A stretch of 7,586 bases of DNA. Origin: Candidatus Eiseniibacteriota bacterium (GTDB lineage Bacteria; Eisenbacteria; RBG-16-71-46; CAIMUX01; VGJL01). Every line of letters starts with the position of its first letter. The first letter of the stretch is position 1. The DNA lies in NCBI GenBank assembly GCA_014729455.1, contig WJJW01000347.1, forward strand, positions 1 to 7,586. The letters are read 5' to 3'. A program made the translations under genes and the position numbers. The notes below the pieces were generated by a model. It was given only the letters and a program-made list of their open reading frames with translations, ran no database searches and was not told the DNA's origin. Positions 6,504-7,586 of the stretch are shown piece after piece.

Positions 6504-6532
6504 ATCCTAGGTACGGTCCCGGTCCCCTGCAA
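6504..6532 (-). promoter_or_regulatory. Candidate promoter of carAB
   Basis: On the - strand, TTGCAG (6532-6527) and TAGGAT (6509-6504) are separated by exactly 17 bases; they match 3 and 4 of 6 consensus bases. The transcript would start near 6499-6496 and have a leader of about 70 bases. The spacer contains GGGACC twice in tandem (6526-6515), and the -10 box lies in a near-palindrome, CGTATCCTAGGTACG (6501-6515). The -35 box lies 22 bases after the isomerase stop, so carAB need not depend on upstream transcription. Confidence 0.5.
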
Positions 6533-6553
6533 GCGGATTCGGGCGGGAACGGA

Positions 6554-6985
6554 CTACCCGACGATCTCCATCAACTCGATCGCGAAGGTGAGATCGAGGC
6601 CGGCCAGGGGATGGTTCGCATCGAGCGTGACGCTCGACTCGGTCACATGCGTGATCTGCGCGACACGGGTCTCGCCGTTGCTCAACCGGATCTGGATCGG
6701 CTGGGAGACCTTCGGCTCGATGTTCTCGGGGATCTTCTCCCGGTCGACGGTCAGCACCATCTCGTCGGTCCGCGGGCCGTACGCCTCGTCGGACTCGACC
6801 TGCGCGGTCTTCTCCTCGCCGACCGACATCCCGAGGACCGCCTTCTCGAAGCCGGGGATGATCCGCCCCTCCCCGAGCTTGAATTCGAGCGGCTCGCGGT
6901 CCCGAGACGTGTCGAAGACGGTTCCGTCCTTCAGCTTCCCGGTGTAGTGGACCTTGACCGTGTCGCCCTTTTTGGCCTCCGCCAT
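6554..6985 (-). CDS. FKBP-type peptidyl-prolyl cis-trans isomerase (SlyD-like)
   Basis: A 143-residue cytosolic prolyl isomerase and probable chaperone. The FKBP core is clear: VKVHYTGKLKDGTVFDTS (10-27), PLEFKLGEGRIIPGFEKAV (32-50), GMSVGEEKT (52-60) and EAYGPR (67-72). An insert-in-flap domain follows (about 73-123), then the family ending NHPLAGLDLTFAIELMEI (124-141). That order is the SlyD/FkpB architecture. The His/Cys-rich metal-binding tail of E. coli SlyD is absent and there is no signal peptide. ATG 6985 is fixed by AAAGGAGG five bases upstream; an upstream in-frame start at 7081 would add 32 residues unlike the family. I see no convincing promoter in the 105-base gap from the glycohydrolase gene, so cotranscription with it is possible. 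A CGAAC-N4-GTTCG palindrome just before the Shine-Dalgarno sequence may be an operator or a small hairpin. Confidence 0.95.
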   Translation of the reverse strand: MAEAKKGDTVKVHYTGKLKDGTVFDTSRDREPLEFKLGEGRIIPGFEKAVLGMSVGEEKTAQVESDEAYGPRTDEMVLTVDREKIPENIEPKVSQPIQIRLSNGETRVAQITHVTESSVTLDANHPLAGLDLTFAIELMEIVG

Positions 6986-6990
6986 TTCGG

Positions 6991-6998
6991 CCTCCTTT
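6991..6998 (-). promoter_or_regulatory. Ribosome binding site of the FKBP gene
   Basis: AAAGGAGG on the - strand, a near-perfect Shine-Dalgarno sequence five bases before ATG 6985. It selects this start over the in-frame upstream start at 7081. Confidence 0.75.
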
Positions 6999-7013
6999 CG
7001 AACGGGGGTTCGA
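6998..7013. promoter_or_regulatory. Palindrome TCGAAC-N4-GTTCGA, possible LexA-type box
   Basis: TCGAACGGGGGTTCGA has perfect six-base arms with a four-base centre and contains GAAC-N4-GTTC, the same core as the box in the radical SAM promoter. The centre (GGGG, or CCCC on the other strand) fits the RNRY consensus less well. It touches the Shine-Dalgarno sequence of the FKBP gene, so in RNA it could also form a hairpin acting on translation. No -35/-10 pair is evident around it. Confidence 0.35.
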
Positions 7014-7090
7014 TCTGCGGACTTCGAAGGAAGACGAACGGGGCCTTCCCACGGCTGGATGTTCGACCCTACCAGATCCAATCGGGGAGT

Positions 7091-7586
7091 TCAGGGGCCA
7101 TTCGGCGGGGAACCGGAGCGGCTCCGCTCGAACCTCTGCGCGATCCCGGAAAGCAACGGACCGACCTGGAGCGCGGCACGCCATCGGCCTGGCAGCGCCT
7201 CGATTCCGTCGCGCGCGCCCAGGAGCGCGCCCGCGACCGCCGCGTGCGTGTCGGCGTCCCCGCCCCGGTGGACGAGGTCGAGGAGGACCTCCTCCGCCGG
7301 TCGATCCCGGCGCACGGCCCACAGCGCGCTCTTCACCGTCTTGAGCGGGTGGCTGCGCCCATGGCCGCTCCACGCCTCTCCCCCCGGGCTCCAACCGCGT
7401 TCCACCTCGTCGAGCGCCCGCGCGATCGCCTCGTCCCAGGTTGCCGCCTGCGCGGCGGCGAACGGATCCTCTCCCCGGACCGACGCGGCGACCGCTTCGG
7501 CGACGGCGAGCCCGCTGGCGATGCAGATCGGCGCGACGTGGGTCATGACGGTCGCCGCGACCGTCGAAGCGATGCGGAGATCGGCG
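7091..7586 (-). CDS. ADP-ribosylglycohydrolase family protein, C-terminal part
   Basis: Only the last 164 residues are in the window; the frame is open to the edge, so the N-terminus lies beyond base 7586. The family (DraG/ARH-type) removes ADP-ribose from proteins or other acceptors using two metal ions. The diagnostic C-terminal signature is present: RGGDADTHAAVAGALLGA followed by IEALPGRW, with the aspartates of GGDADT (visible residues 108-113) expected to bind metal. Upstream, VMTHVAPICIASGLAVAEAV (from visible residue 13) fits the family's conserved Thr-His helix region, and TVKSALWAV is also typical. The end is a short polar tail. The N-terminal metal-binding residues cannot be checked here. 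The FKBP gene follows on the same strand after 105 bases. The ATG at 7546 is internal, because the family pattern continues upstream of it. Confidence 0.9.
   Translation of the reverse strand, partial: ADLRIASTVAATVMTHVAPICIASGLAVAEAVAASVRGEDPFAAAQAATWDEAIARALDEVERGWSPGGEAWSGHGRSHPLKTVKSALWAVRRDRPAEEVLLDLVHRGGDADTHAAVAGALLGARDGIEALPGRWRAALQVGPLLSGIAQRFERSRSGSPPNGP

Overview
The window is compact, GC-rich bacterial DNA (roughly two thirds G+C by eye) with short gaps and tightly packed genes. The organism cannot be named from it. The GAAC-N4-GTTC boxes resemble LexA sites of Gram-positive bacteria and some other phyla. The apparent leaderless gene and the strong preference for GATC would suit several high-GC phyla; no gene is diagnostic of one.

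Left part, + strand: a small exported protein of unknown function (119-751) is followed by a radical SAM protein of the spore-photoproduct-lyase-like superfamily (811-1875). The radical SAM gene has a clear sigma70-type promoter (TTGACG-17-TACATT). Its spacer holds CGAACGCACGTTC, a full match to the CGAACRNRYGTTC LexA consensus, and the predicted transcript starts at or within a few bases of the ATG. It therefore looks like an SOS-controlled, leaderless gene.

Centre: the radical SAM gene converges on carB. Between them lies an orphan near-consensus promoter (TTGACA-16-TAGAAT, 1893-1920) on the + strand. It is followed by about 170 nt able to fold into four hairpins, two of them long. G-U pairs make the fold better on the + strand than on the - strand. 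No credible ORF follows the promoter. I call this a candidate structured small RNA; its 3' end runs antisense to a non-conserved 28-residue tail of CarB.

Right part, - strand, in transcription order: the C-terminal part of an ADP-ribosylglycohydrolase (7586-7091, cut by the window edge), an FKBP/SlyD-type prolyl isomerase (6985-6554), then carA (6429-5335) and carB (5345-2046). The last two overlap by 11 bases and encode the two subunits of carbamoyl-phosphate synthase, which supplies pyrimidine and arginine synthesis. carA has its own candidate promoter with a near-palindrome over the -10 box. The isomerase gene has a second GAAC-N4-GTTC box just upstream of its Shine-Dalgarno sequence.

The enzymes are ordinary. 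The points that deserve a second look are the possible LexA control of the radical SAM gene and the unidentified RNA between the convergent genes.
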